64,000 nucleotides of DNA from Paraburkholderia sp. HP33-1 (GTDB taxonomy: Bacteria > Pseudomonadota > Gammaproteobacteria > Burkholderiales > Burkholderiaceae): the NCBI RefSeq assembly GCF_021390595.1, contig NZ_JAJEJR010000003.1, forward strand, positions 620,001 through 684,000, in the 5' to 3' direction. Made by a program: the position numbers and the translations under genes. The notes beneath the pieces were generated by a model that saw only the letters and a list, made by a program, of their open reading frames with translations, did no database searches and was not told the DNA's origin. This document shows, in pieces, positions 51,767 through 60,036 of this stretch (its first letter is position 1; each line of letters begins with the position of its first letter).

Positions 51767-52669
51767 ATGCATTGCAAGCAGATTAAAGCAGCGCTCGCGC
51801 TGACGTTGGCGGCTGCATCCACAACCGCCGCGGCGACGGAAAACGGGTTACAAAGCTATCCGCTTGGCGTAAACACCGTTCTGAATGGCATACTGCCCTA
51901 CCCGGGGACAACACAGTTCTACAACTACACCACCTTCTACACTGCAGACCGATTTGCAGGACCTAACGGCGGTAGTGTCGTCCCGGGATTCAAGTCTCAG
52001 GTCTTTGTCGACAGTCCTCGGGTTTTGCACACGTGGGGCGCAACGCTCGGTCCGGTCACGATGACTTCAGGGCTTGTCGTTCCAGTGATTCACGCGAACA
52101 TCAGCGCCGGCGGGGTCAGTGACGCGAGATGGGGACTCGGCGACGTAGTCGTTCACGCAATGACCTTCGGATACGCCGCCCCGACGCACTACTTCTTTTC
52201 GAATCTCGCCCTTGATTTCGCGCTCCCGACGGGAAACTTCTCAGCGTCTCGCCTCGCTAATACCGGTCTGCATTCTTATGCCTTCATGCCCAACGTCAGC
52301 TTGACGGTCTTTCCCCTCGAGCGAGTTGAAGTGTCGGCGACAGCTGGATATGAAATCAACTCGCCGAACAGCGCCACGGGATATCACTCGGGAAATCTAG
52401 CGTTTCTGGACTGGGTAGCTGGATATGGGGTGACTTCGAAGCTGCAGGTCGGGGTTCAGGGGTACGCGCTTAAGCAGACAACCGACGATAAGCTCAGCGG
52501 TTCTGTCTTCGACGGCGGGTTCCGTGGCCGCGTTTATGCGATAGGGCCGCAGATTCGGTACGACATTACGAAATACTCGGGAGTCGTCTTCAAATGGCAA
52601 CACGAATTTGGCGCTCAAAACCGGCCGCAGGGCGAGAAGATCTGGCTAGAGTTCACGTTCCCGCTGTAA
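51767..52669 (+). CDS. outer-membrane channel of the phenol-degradation MetA-pathway family
   Basis: A 300-residue protein with signal peptide (IKAALALTLAAASTTAAA) and a beta-barrel body: VVPVIHANISAGGVSDARWG, LGDVVVHAMTFGYAAPTHYF, LALDFALPTGNFSASRLANT and a terminal LEFTFPL with closing hydrophobic Leu. This is the family of putative aromatic-uptake porins (phenol_MetA_deg). It lies 181 bp after the catabolic enzymes, on the same strand, and probably brings in the pathway substrate. GGAGA lies upstream of the start. Confidence 0.85.
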   Translation: MHCKQIKAALALTLAAASTTAAATENGLQSYPLGVNTVLNGILPYPGTTQFYNYTTFYTADRFAGPNGGSVVPGFKSQVFVDSPRVLHTWGATLGPVTMTSGLVVPVIHANISAGGVSDARWGLGDVVVHAMTFGYAAPTHYFFSNLALDFALPTGNFSASRLANTGLHSYAFMPNVSLTVFPLERVEVSATAGYEINSPNSATGYHSGNLAFLDWVAGYGVTSKLQVGVQGYALKQTTDDKLSGSVFDGGFRGRVYAIGPQIRYDITKYSGVVFKWQHEFGAQNRPQGEKIWLEFTFPL

Positions 52670-52989
52670 GTCGGGAGAGCCGATCTGCATGGGCGGTCGG
52701 TCAAAAACATTGATCGAATGCAGCAGAATTGATGGGCGGCGTTGGTTGCTCGGGGTGATCCGATGGCTTGCCACCCGGTTGACGAATGTCTGATCCGCCA
52801 TCGCGTAGCGGCCGCCCGGCCCCCTCGTAAAGGGAAGGCACGAACGTCCTTTGGTGGCCGGTTGCACTCGGTGGGCTACGAGGCCACAAAGCGGCCACTG
52901 GCCCGAGCAACGTGATCCGATCATCGGTTGGATGCTGAATGCGTGCAGCCAGCTATTTCCGGTCATTGGTGCGCGGCTGGAATGCCGGG
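52670..52989. other. 320-base convergent intergenic region
   Basis: It lies between the ends of the porin gene and the MmgE/PrpD gene. Open frames here are short and without ribosome binding sites. I find no convincing hairpin terminator or repeat in it. Confidence 0.5.
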
Positions 52990-54456
52990 CTAGGTCTTCT
53001 GAAGAAGTGGACGTAGCCCTCGCAGATCGTTGAGTTTTTCAAGCCTCATTAGCTTGTCGATCAAGGCAGTGCTATTTGCTTTGCCCAGAACGGGTTCAAT
53101 GAGGTCAGTCGCCTTCCGCGCCACCTCGCCGCGGTCCATGGGGTTGTCGGCCGTGCCGCGGACATGTGCTACGTGGTCCGTTAGCACCGTTCCATCGTTC
53201 AGTGCAATTTCGACGATCGCGTGCCTGGCCGGTTCAAGAGCCTCCAACTCATCGCTAGGAATAAGCTCGACCTTGATGCGGACCCGCAAGACGTCGGGAT
53301 CGCTCATCCGGGCCTTATCGTGCGTGGCCTGGAAGGAGACGGTCTTATCGAGCAGCATGATCGCTACGATGTGCTGTAAGCAGATATCGGGGATTTCGCG
53401 GTTGTCCACGATGCGAGCCTCGGTGTGCGCAACGCGTACGACGATAGATCTGACGCTCGCCGGGTCGACGTCACGCTTCCTGAAGATGTTATCCATTGCA
53501 TCCAGCGGCGCCTGGATAGGGGAGCCGACCGACCACTTCTTTATGTTGGTTCTGGTAATTTCGTAGCGATTGCCGAGATCTTTGATCAGTTCGTCCTGGT
53601 TGGCGTTCGGCGCATAGGCAAGGAAGTAATTGTCGGTGCCGGAAAAGATGTCATCGATTCCGGTAAAGCCGGAATGGACGAGAAGCGCCGACAGCACTCC
53701 GTTCTTCGCCGGCATTCCGGCGAAGACGAATGCTTTTTCCATGTGTTGGGTGTCGCGCGTCCAGGCCCCGATGCCGGCGGATTGCTGAGCCGTGTAATCG
53801 AGCAGCCATCGCATCTGCTGCGCGCCAAGTCCAGCAATGCAACCCGCTGCGGCGGCCGAGCCGAATATTTCGGCAATGGCATGCGTGCTCTTGTGGCTTT
53901 TGTTGCGAAAATCGAGTGCGCCGAAACTTATCGTCACGCGCGGACCGATGTCGTAGCCCAGCGTCACAGCCCGCAGGAAGCGATTGCCATCGCTACCGAA
54001 CTGCTCGGCCATGGCAAATGCCGCCGGTACGATGGCGCAGCCTGGATGGGATTGCGAAAACTCATTGGAATCGTCGGTTTCATCCGACTGAGCGAGCATG
54101 GCGTTCACGAATGCCGCCTCGACCGGGCTGGCGGTAAGTGTCGAAGCAACGATGGTCGCCGCTCCTCTTCCTCCACCGGCGCGCGCGTATTGCAACGCGG
54201 CGCTTCCCGGAGCCAACAGCGAACCGGAAACCATCGCTGCGAATGTGTCGAGAATGTGGTGTTTCGCTTTTTCGACCACATCGTCGGGAAGGGGGCGATT
54301 CCCCGCTTCTGCCAGATAAGCGCTGAGTTGGAGCATAACGGAAGAAGGCGCGTTGGCGGCTCGGACACCCTTCCGGATAGCGGCGGCGGCGAGGGCAATC
54401 CCTGCTTGCGCCACAAGCATCCGTCTCCCGATCGAGAAATTGCTATCGGCCGCCAT
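52990..54456 (-). CDS. MmgE/PrpD-family protein with Tat-like leader
   Basis: ATG 54456 with GGAG 7 bases upstream gives 489 residues; the open frame to 54546 adds only basic low-quality sequence. The N-terminus reads FSIGRRMLVAQAGIALAAAA, an RR followed by a hydrophobic run and a possible cleavage at VRAANA, resembling a Tat signal. The body has KAKHHILDTFAAMVSGSLL, the conserved SHPGCAIVPAAFAMAE and KSTHAIAEIFGSAAAAG, which identify the MmgE/PrpD fold (2-methylcitrate dehydratase, aconitate and cis-aconitate decarboxylases). The substrate is unknown. It converges on the catabolic operon and may serve the same pathway, but has its own promoter. Confidence 0.82.
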   Translation of the reverse strand: MAADSNFSIGRRMLVAQAGIALAAAAIRKGVRAANAPSSVMLQLSAYLAEAGNRPLPDDVVEKAKHHILDTFAAMVSGSLLAPGSAALQYARAGGGRGAATIVASTLTASPVEAAFVNAMLAQSDETDDSNEFSQSHPGCAIVPAAFAMAEQFGSDGNRFLRAVTLGYDIGPRVTISFGALDFRNKSHKSTHAIAEIFGSAAAAGCIAGLGAQQMRWLLDYTAQQSAGIGAWTRDTQHMEKAFVFAGMPAKNGVLSALLVHSGFTGIDDIFSGTDNYFLAYAPNANQDELIKDLGNRYEITRTNIKKWSVGSPIQAPLDAMDNIFRKRDVDPASVRSIVVRVAHTEARIVDNREIPDICLQHIVAIMLLDKTVSFQATHDKARMSDPDVLRVRIKVELIPSDELEALEPARHAIVEIALNDGTVLTDHVAHVRGTADNPMDRGEVARKATDLIEPVLGKANSTALIDKLMRLEKLNDLRGLRPLLQKT

Positions 54457-54821
54457 CTGACCACTCCGCAATGATTTTGACGGCAGCATCGGCGCCCGCA
54501 TTAGGGCTCTCCGCGGCTTGCGCATCCCATTTACGATCACTTGCAACTAGAGATTAACGTATGGGAGTTCGCGCGGCCAGAGCAGCCGGTGTCTGCTTCG
54601 GGTCCGACCTTTGCCCGATGCGATCAGCTCAGTTCGACCCGTTAGAGTCACTTATACGTCACGCGCGACCGTCCGCTGCTAACCAGATACCTGACTTCAC
54701 AGCTTGCCCTGAGCAGCGTAAGTCCGACAGGAGATTCACGCGTTGCATCGCGGATGTTCAATGCCAAGGCTGCGGCGTCGGCTAGCGTCTCAACGCGAAC
54801 CGGCGCCATGTTTTTCTGCCA

Positions 54822-55175
54822 TCACGCGTCGACAATCACTTCGAAACCGCCATAGATTAGCCGCTGGCCGTCAAAAGGCATCGGATCTTTATCTGGTTGC
54901 AGCCGCGGGTCGGCCATTACCGCTTTCATTCCTTCGTCTCGCGACTGGCGCGACGGCCAGACAACCCAGGAGAACACCACCGTCTCATCATCCTTGCGCT
55001 TGATCGCCATTGGAAACGACGTCACCTTGCCCTCCGGCACGTCATCTCCCCAGCATTCGACCACCTTCAACGCGCCGTGCTCCTTGAAGACGGCCGCCGC
55101 TCTTTCTGCGAACTGTCTGTAAACTTCGCGGTTGGCTGTAGGCACGGGGACAACAAATCCATCGACGTAAGTCAT
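54822..55175 (-). CDS. DUF1428-family protein
   Basis: ATG 55175 lies behind AAGGAG and gives 117 residues; the longer frame is an artefact. TYVDGFVVPVPTANREVYRQ, ECWGDDVPEGKVTSFPMAIK and SRDEGMKAVMADPRL are the three conserved blocks of DUF1428, a dimeric alpha-beta (ferredoxin-like) family of unknown function. It is flanked by gene-free DNA on both sides and looks like a single-gene unit. Confidence 0.9.
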   Translation of the reverse strand: MTYVDGFVVPVPTANREVYRQFAERAAAVFKEHGALKVVECWGDDVPEGKVTSFPMAIKRKDDETVVFSWVVWPSRQSRDEGMKAVMADPRLQPDKDPMPFDGQRLIYGGFEVIVDA

Positions 55176-55816
55176 TCGCAATCTCCTTTTTCCCATACGG
55201 ACTATAGGTGCCGATCGGCAGCGCATCGCAACACGACCGCCCATACGCACGACGAGCGGGGAGTCAAGAAATCGACAATAGTCGATTCCCTTGCACCGAT
55301 AGCCTGCTTTGACCCTAAGCGGCGCTTTGAGGCATGGCGTCGGCCTGCTCACTTAAGCGTTTGCCCAATGCCGAGGAGGTTGCCCTCGCTATCTCGGAAC
55401 CGAACCTTCCTTTGAATCACGTTGAACGACATTCGGTACCACGTGGTCCACAATCACGAACATGGTTCCGAACCGAGGCTCAAGTGCTCAAGGACGCGCC
55501 ACGCCTGGTGGGCCCTGGAGTGGGTCAGCGACGGGTCGATAGCAGCAAACTTCGCGCGTCGCAGGGCAGATCGCTTGTAATCAGGTGCGGATGAAGTTGC
55601 ACGCCGGTGCGGACGACGTTGGGGCCGCATCTAGCCGCGCCTTTGTCGGTGAAGATTGCGGTAGTGGCGCCGGCGTATGGGTCCGAGCTCTCGTCTTTAA
55701 GTAGCGATCATCCTTTCACGATTGCGCCGTGCGATTCCCCGTCTGATAATTTGTCGTCGGTTCGCATCCAGTGAAGCCGTGTGGGTCGGGTGTCATCACA
55801 AAGGCACGGGAGTCGT
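55176..55816. other. 640-base region of gene debris before mcrB
   Basis: No intact gene is seen. One minus-strand stretch at 55349-55453 looks like the end of a decayed enzyme gene (listed apart). The rest has short frames without start signals. The last ~80 bases would hold the mcrB promoter; GGGAG stands 5 bases before ATG 55817. Confidence 0.45.
55349..55453 (-). pseudogene. C-terminal remnant of a VOC/glyoxalase-like gene
   Basis: Read on the minus strand from an in-frame stop at 55454-55456 to TGA 55351-55349, the segment encodes VIQRKVRFRDSEGNLLGIGQ and ends in TLK. The RFRDSEGNLLGI text is the usual last strand of glyoxalase/VOC proteins. There is no start codon or upstream domain, so this is a fragment. 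Confidence 0.4.
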
Positions 55817-58012
55817 ATGCTTACTGAGAATACGGAAGCAACGTCGGCGTTCTGGTTCGTAGGCGCGAGTTACGGCGCAAGGAACGATCAGACGCCACGT
55901 TTCCTCGGAGAAGGTATCTGGGAAGTTCACGACCCGACGAACAAGGAATCGGCGCTCGTCAACGCGATGCGCGTGGGCGAGCGGATCGCGATCAAGGCGC
56001 CGTACCTGCGCAAGCACGATCTGCCGTTCGACGCCAAAGGGCAACCGGTGTCGGTCATGGCGATCAAGGCTATCGGGACGGTGACCAGCAATGAACTGAA
56101 TGGGTATCGGGTTGATGTGGACTGGACCGCAGTCGAACCTGCGCGCGAGTGGCTCTTCTATACGTATCGATCCATGATCTGGCGCGTGCTGCCGGACAAT
56201 TGGAAGGCCGAGGCACTGATCCGCTTCACATTTCAGAACGAACCGCAAGATATCGAGCGCTTTCTGCGTTGGCCTTATTGGCAAGAGCGTTACGGCGCCG
56301 CTTCGGGCGAGAAGCAGCGCTTCGCCTGGACGACATTCTTTCAAGCCATTGCCGATGCGTTGCTTGCCTATCGATCGAATCGCACTGCCTTGGTCGCCGG
56401 CTTGCAAGACATTGCGACGCGCATTGATGTGCTCGAATACCTGAATAAAGATCAGTACGCGGACGGCGGACAGGGATTCGTGCGCGATATTTGTCCGTTC
56501 ACAGTGATGGGCAGCTTCAACCGCGGCATCACGGACATCAATCGAAAGCAATTGGCGGGTGAGCTTGCCCGGTTGCTGAACGTCTCTGAGCCGGTTCCTG
56601 CAATCTTCGAAGGCGTTCCGCTGCTTAACAACCTCAGTTCGTGGTTCTTCCCGTTCGAGAACAAACGGTCGAACGATCATATCGACAAGCTCTGGACCGT
56701 TTTTGCTGCCGCGATCGACTATGCCGAGTCCGGCGACGACTCCGAGCGCACACGTTTTATCAAGGCGTTCGACGAAATCAACGGCCAACTGAACGTCGCC
56801 TGGAACCTCACGATGGGCCTCTTCTGGATCCGCCCTTGGTCGTTCGCAACGCTGGATGGCAATTCGCGCCGCCTCATCAGGGAGAAACTGCGTGCCGACA
56901 TCGGCACGAGCGGCCCCAACCGCCGCTGCAACGGCGCTGAGTATCTCGTGCTGATCGACATGCTGGAGCAGCGCTTCCTGGAGCCCAATTATTCGGTGCA
57001 TTCGTTCCCTGAGCTCTCGCAAGAGGCTTGGGTTTATCAACCACACGGCGCCAGCATGCAAGTCGTGGACGACGACGCCGACGCCCTCCCGGAAGCCATC
57101 GTCCCTGAACGAACCATCGTCCCCTATTCCATCGACGACATCTTCAAGGATGGCTGCTTCGTCGAGCGGTCGAAGGTAGAGCGAATGCTCGAACGCCTTG
57201 AAAAGAAGAAGAATCTCGTGCTGCAAGGACCGCCCGGCACCGGCAAGAGCTGGCTTGCCAAGCGCCTCGCCTTCGCGCTGATTCGCGAGCAAAGCGACAG
57301 TAAAGTCCGCCGAGTGCAGTTCCATCCGAACCTGTCGTATGAGGACTTCGTGCGTGGCTGGCGTCCGACAGGCGACGGTAAGCTCGCGCTCGTCGACGGC
57401 GTCTTTATGGAAGCGATCCATGCGGCGCTGAGCGCGCCGGATGCCAAGTTCGTGGTCGTCATCGAGGAGATTAATCGTGGCAATCCGGCGCAAATCTTCG
57501 GCGAGTTGATTACGTTGCTGGAAGCAGGCAAACGCACCCCAAGCGAGGCTATTGAACTCTGCTATCCGGATGCGGACGGCAAACGCCGCGCCGTGCACGT
57601 CCCTGAGAACCTCTACGTGATCGGCACCATGAACGTGGCCGACCGCTCGCTCGCGCTGGTCGATATGGCGCTGCGCCGGCGCTTCGCGTTCGTCGATCTG
57701 GAGCCGCGCCTCGGCGACACGTGGCGCCAATGGGTCATAGCGCAATGCGGCATGGATGCGTCGCTCGCGGCGGCCGTCGAAACGCGCATCGGGGCCCTGA
57801 ATCAGACCATCGCGAACGACACGCGCCTTGGCCAGCAATTCTGCCTCGGACATAGCTATGTGACGCCGACGGAAGCGCTGGAGGCCGGTTCCACCCGCCA
57901 GTGGTTCATCGACGTAGTTGATACGGAAATCCGCCCGCTGCTCGAGGAATACTGGTTCGATGTTCCGGACGAAGCCCACAAGGCATGCGAGCAACTGTTG
58001 CGTGACTGGTGA
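55817..58012 (+). CDS. mcrB: McrB-type AAA+ restriction ATPase with EVE-like N-terminal domain
   Basis: ATG 55817 gives 731 residues. The N-terminus (AFWFVGASYGARNDQTPRFL, then ALVNAMRVGERIAIKAPYLR) resembles the EVE/PUA-like reader domains fused to many McrB proteins, which recognise modified bases. After a ~300-residue alpha-rich middle comes the McrB motor: Walker A LVLQGPPGTGKSWLAKRL, SYEDFVRGWRP, Walker B FVVVIEEINRGNPAQIFGEL and the signature MNVADRSLALVDMALRRRF. Family members hydrolyse GTP and translocate DNA toward cleavage by McrC. The mcrC gene follows with a GTGA overlap, so this is a type IV restriction system against modified foreign DNA. Confidence 0.88.
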   Translation: MLTENTEATSAFWFVGASYGARNDQTPRFLGEGIWEVHDPTNKESALVNAMRVGERIAIKAPYLRKHDLPFDAKGQPVSVMAIKAIGTVTSNELNGYRVDVDWTAVEPAREWLFYTYRSMIWRVLPDNWKAEALIRFTFQNEPQDIERFLRWPYWQERYGAASGEKQRFAWTTFFQAIADALLAYRSNRTALVAGLQDIATRIDVLEYLNKDQYADGGQGFVRDICPFTVMGSFNRGITDINRKQLAGELARLLNVSEPVPAIFEGVPLLNNLSSWFFPFENKRSNDHIDKLWTVFAAAIDYAESGDDSERTRFIKAFDEINGQLNVAWNLTMGLFWIRPWSFATLDGNSRRLIREKLRADIGTSGPNRRCNGAEYLVLIDMLEQRFLEPNYSVHSFPELSQEAWVYQPHGASMQVVDDDADALPEAIVPERTIVPYSIDDIFKDGCFVERSKVERMLERLEKKKNLVLQGPPGTGKSWLAKRLAFALIREQSDSKVRRVQFHPNLSYEDFVRGWRPTGDGKLALVDGVFMEAIHAALSAPDAKFVVVIEEINRGNPAQIFGELITLLEAGKRTPSEAIELCYPDADGKRRAVHVPENLYVIGTMNVADRSLALVDMALRRRFAFVDLEPRLGDTWRQWVIAQCGMDASLAAAVETRIGALNQTIANDTRLGQQFCLGHSYVTPTEALEAGSTRQWFIDVVDTEIRPLLEEYWFDVPDEAHKACEQLLRDW

Positions 58013-59157
58013 CGACGATGACACCGCATACGGCGACCGATCCCTCGGATGCGCCCGGCAGCAGCATGATCGGCCGGATCCCCGTGCGCAACCTCTGGCT
58101 GCTTATGCTGTACGCGTCCGACTTGTATCGCACGCACGGTGCCGCGTTCAGAGACATCGAGAACAACCCGGACGACGTACCTGATCTCGTCGCGGAGCTG
58201 CTGATACGCGCGGTCGAGAGGCGCCAGCGCCGTCAACTCAGTGCAGGGTACCGGGTGCGCGATGCAGTGCTGAATCGCGTGCGTGGCCGCATAGACGTGC
58301 TCACCACCGAGCGGCATCAACTGCTCGCGCGCGGCAGCGTGGCGTGTCACTTCGAGGCGCTGACGATCGACACACAGCGGAACCGTTACGTTCGCGGCGC
58401 ACTGGAGCATATCGCCGGCAAGGTGAACCCCGGGCGCGCTCGCCGCTGCATAACGCTGGCAAACTACCTCAAGGCCGCGGGCGTGTCAGGCGCGACTCCA
58501 ACGCGTGCGCAGATGAGCGCCGAGCGCTTCGGCCGCAACGATCGCGACGACCGGCTCATGGTGGATACCGCGAAGCTCGCATTCGACCTCGCCTTGCCGA
58601 CCGAGAGAGCCGGATTGCAAACGATGCCGATTCCCGACCGCGAAGCCGTGTGGGTGCGCCGCCTGTTCGAGAAGGCGATCGGCGGTTTCTACCAGGTCAA
58701 TCTGGCCGGCGATGGGTGGCGCGTGAAGACAGGCCGCCTGCTGAACTGGCAGGTGAGCTGTAAGACCGACGGCATCGACGACATCCTGCCGACGATGCAA
58801 ACCGACATCATGCTGGACCATGTCCCGACGCGGCGCCGCATCTTTATTGACACCAAGTTCACGTCGATTCTGGCGAAGGGTTGGTTCCGCGACGAAACGC
58901 TGAAGAGCGGCTACGTCTATCAAATCTACGCGTACATCTTTTCACAGACGGGGCAGGGTGACGAATATTCCGACCGCGCGGCCGGCCTGCTTTTGCATCC
59001 AGCCATTCACGCGCACGTCGACGAGACGGTAGTCATTCAGCATCACGCGATTCGCTTCGGCACAGTCGATCTAGCGGCGAAGTCCCGCGAGATAAAAGCA
59101 CAACTGCTGAGCTTCGCAGCCCTCGAAGAGTACGCCCCTTCGCAAACCAGGTCCTAA
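58009..59157 (+). CDS. mcrC: McrC-type nuclease subunit
   Basis: GTG 58009 overlaps the mcrB stop (GTGA); ATG 58018 is another option. The 382-residue protein begins with IGRIPVRNLWLLMLYASDLY, the typical McrC entry, and has the PD-(D/E)xK nuclease core MQTDIMLDHVPTRRRIFIDT followed by KFTSIL, with Asp and DTK as active-site residues. GYVYQIYAYIFSQTGQ follows as the usual helical motif. It supplies the cutting activity of the McrBC pair; coupling to mcrB is translational. Confidence 0.88.
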   Translation: MTTMTPHTATDPSDAPGSSMIGRIPVRNLWLLMLYASDLYRTHGAAFRDIENNPDDVPDLVAELLIRAVERRQRRQLSAGYRVRDAVLNRVRGRIDVLTTERHQLLARGSVACHFEALTIDTQRNRYVRGALEHIAGKVNPGRARRCITLANYLKAAGVSGATPTRAQMSAERFGRNDRDDRLMVDTAKLAFDLALPTERAGLQTMPIPDREAVWVRRLFEKAIGGFYQVNLAGDGWRVKTGRLLNWQVSCKTDGIDDILPTMQTDIMLDHVPTRRRIFIDTKFTSILAKGWFRDETLKSGYVYQIYAYIFSQTGQGDEYSDRAAGLLLHPAIHAHVDETVVIQHHAIRFGTVDLAAKSREIKAQLLSFAALEEYAPSQTRS

Positions 59158-60036
59158 ATTGCGCCCATACTCGCTTCATTGCCGTTTCCTCGGCCACCGG
59201 ATAACGCGCCCGATGTCGCTTGAGCCACAGCGGCGTCAGAACCGACACGAGCGTGGAAGTCACTAGCCAGGCCGTGGCTGCCTTACGCAGTGTGGCGCGA
59301 CGCTGGACGTTGAGAGGCTCACCCGCCGCAATGCTCAACTGGCTGCGACGTCAAGCACACGTCACTCAAATCAGCGGCAAGACCTTTTGGCCGAAAGGCG
59401 GCACAAACAACGACACTGACTCAAGCGATCGCGTAGTACAGGGTGAACGACGCCCGCATATGCCCGATGCAGGCTCCTGAAACGCCGTCGCGTCCTACTT
59501 CGGCTGAAGGACGGGAAGGCGTCGTGAGTGTGATTCGCTGATGCGAAAAGTTGCGGCTTGGCCGCTCGATGTCTCCACCGTCGGCAATCCTCCGCATTGT
59601 TGACCTATAACCCAGCCCGCCCCAATGACCGCTATGGCCGAAAGAACCGCTGCCCCCGGAAAGCTGGCGTGGATGACCGGACCATTCGGTTATCCGCCGT
59701 TGAACCCCAGACAGCACGACCGGCCGAAACGGGTCGGGCGTACGCGTTCGCTGACAACGGCATCCGACATTCGTGGCTACGGAGATGGGAACGGCGGGAC
59801 AGTGCCTTGAAGCTGCCCCACGGGCAGCGGCACCTGAACGTCAACTATGGCCGAAGTGCCGGCAGCAGAGAGAGAGAGACTTCGTTGCCTTCTCGTCGGC
59901 CTGAGTTGACGCTCGTACGTCAAAGCGGATATGCCCGCTGATTGGTGCTCACCGGTCGTTCGCTGACGGCGGGAGGCGAACGACCGCTATCGAGTTCAAC
60001 GAAGGCGTACCAGACAAGGTAAGACGACACTGAGTC
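59158..60036. other. 880-base non-coding stretch with remnants and a hairpin
   Basis: No intact gene is supported. On the minus strand, near 59338-59160, a fragment reads like part of a small membrane protein (KAATAWLVTSTLVSVLTPLW), but it runs into mcrC and is probably debris. The motif CGCTATGGCCGAA at 59626 and parts of it near 59848 and 59985 recur, suggesting a degraded intergenic repeat. A perfect inverted repeat lies at 59953-59986. Confidence 0.4.
59953..59986. repeat. 11-bp perfect inverted repeat, 12-base loop
   Basis: CGGTCGTTCGC (59953-59963) pairs exactly with GCGAACGACCG (59976-59986). There is no T tract, so a Rho-independent terminator is doubtful, although it lies 50 bases after the end of the minus-strand acyl-CoA synthetase gene. 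It may belong to a repeated intergenic element. Confidence 0.55.

Noticed and set aside
55796..58024. Very long minus-strand open frame (742 codons) across mcrB
   Set aside because: It is antisense to a gene with clear McrB motifs; its own translation is His/Arg/Asp-rich without any recognisable domain, as expected of a GC-rich shadow frame.
59558..59941. 127-codon plus-strand frame in the gap after mcrC
   Set aside because: Arg/Pro-rich with no start signal, lying in DNA that carries repeat remnants; not supported as a gene.
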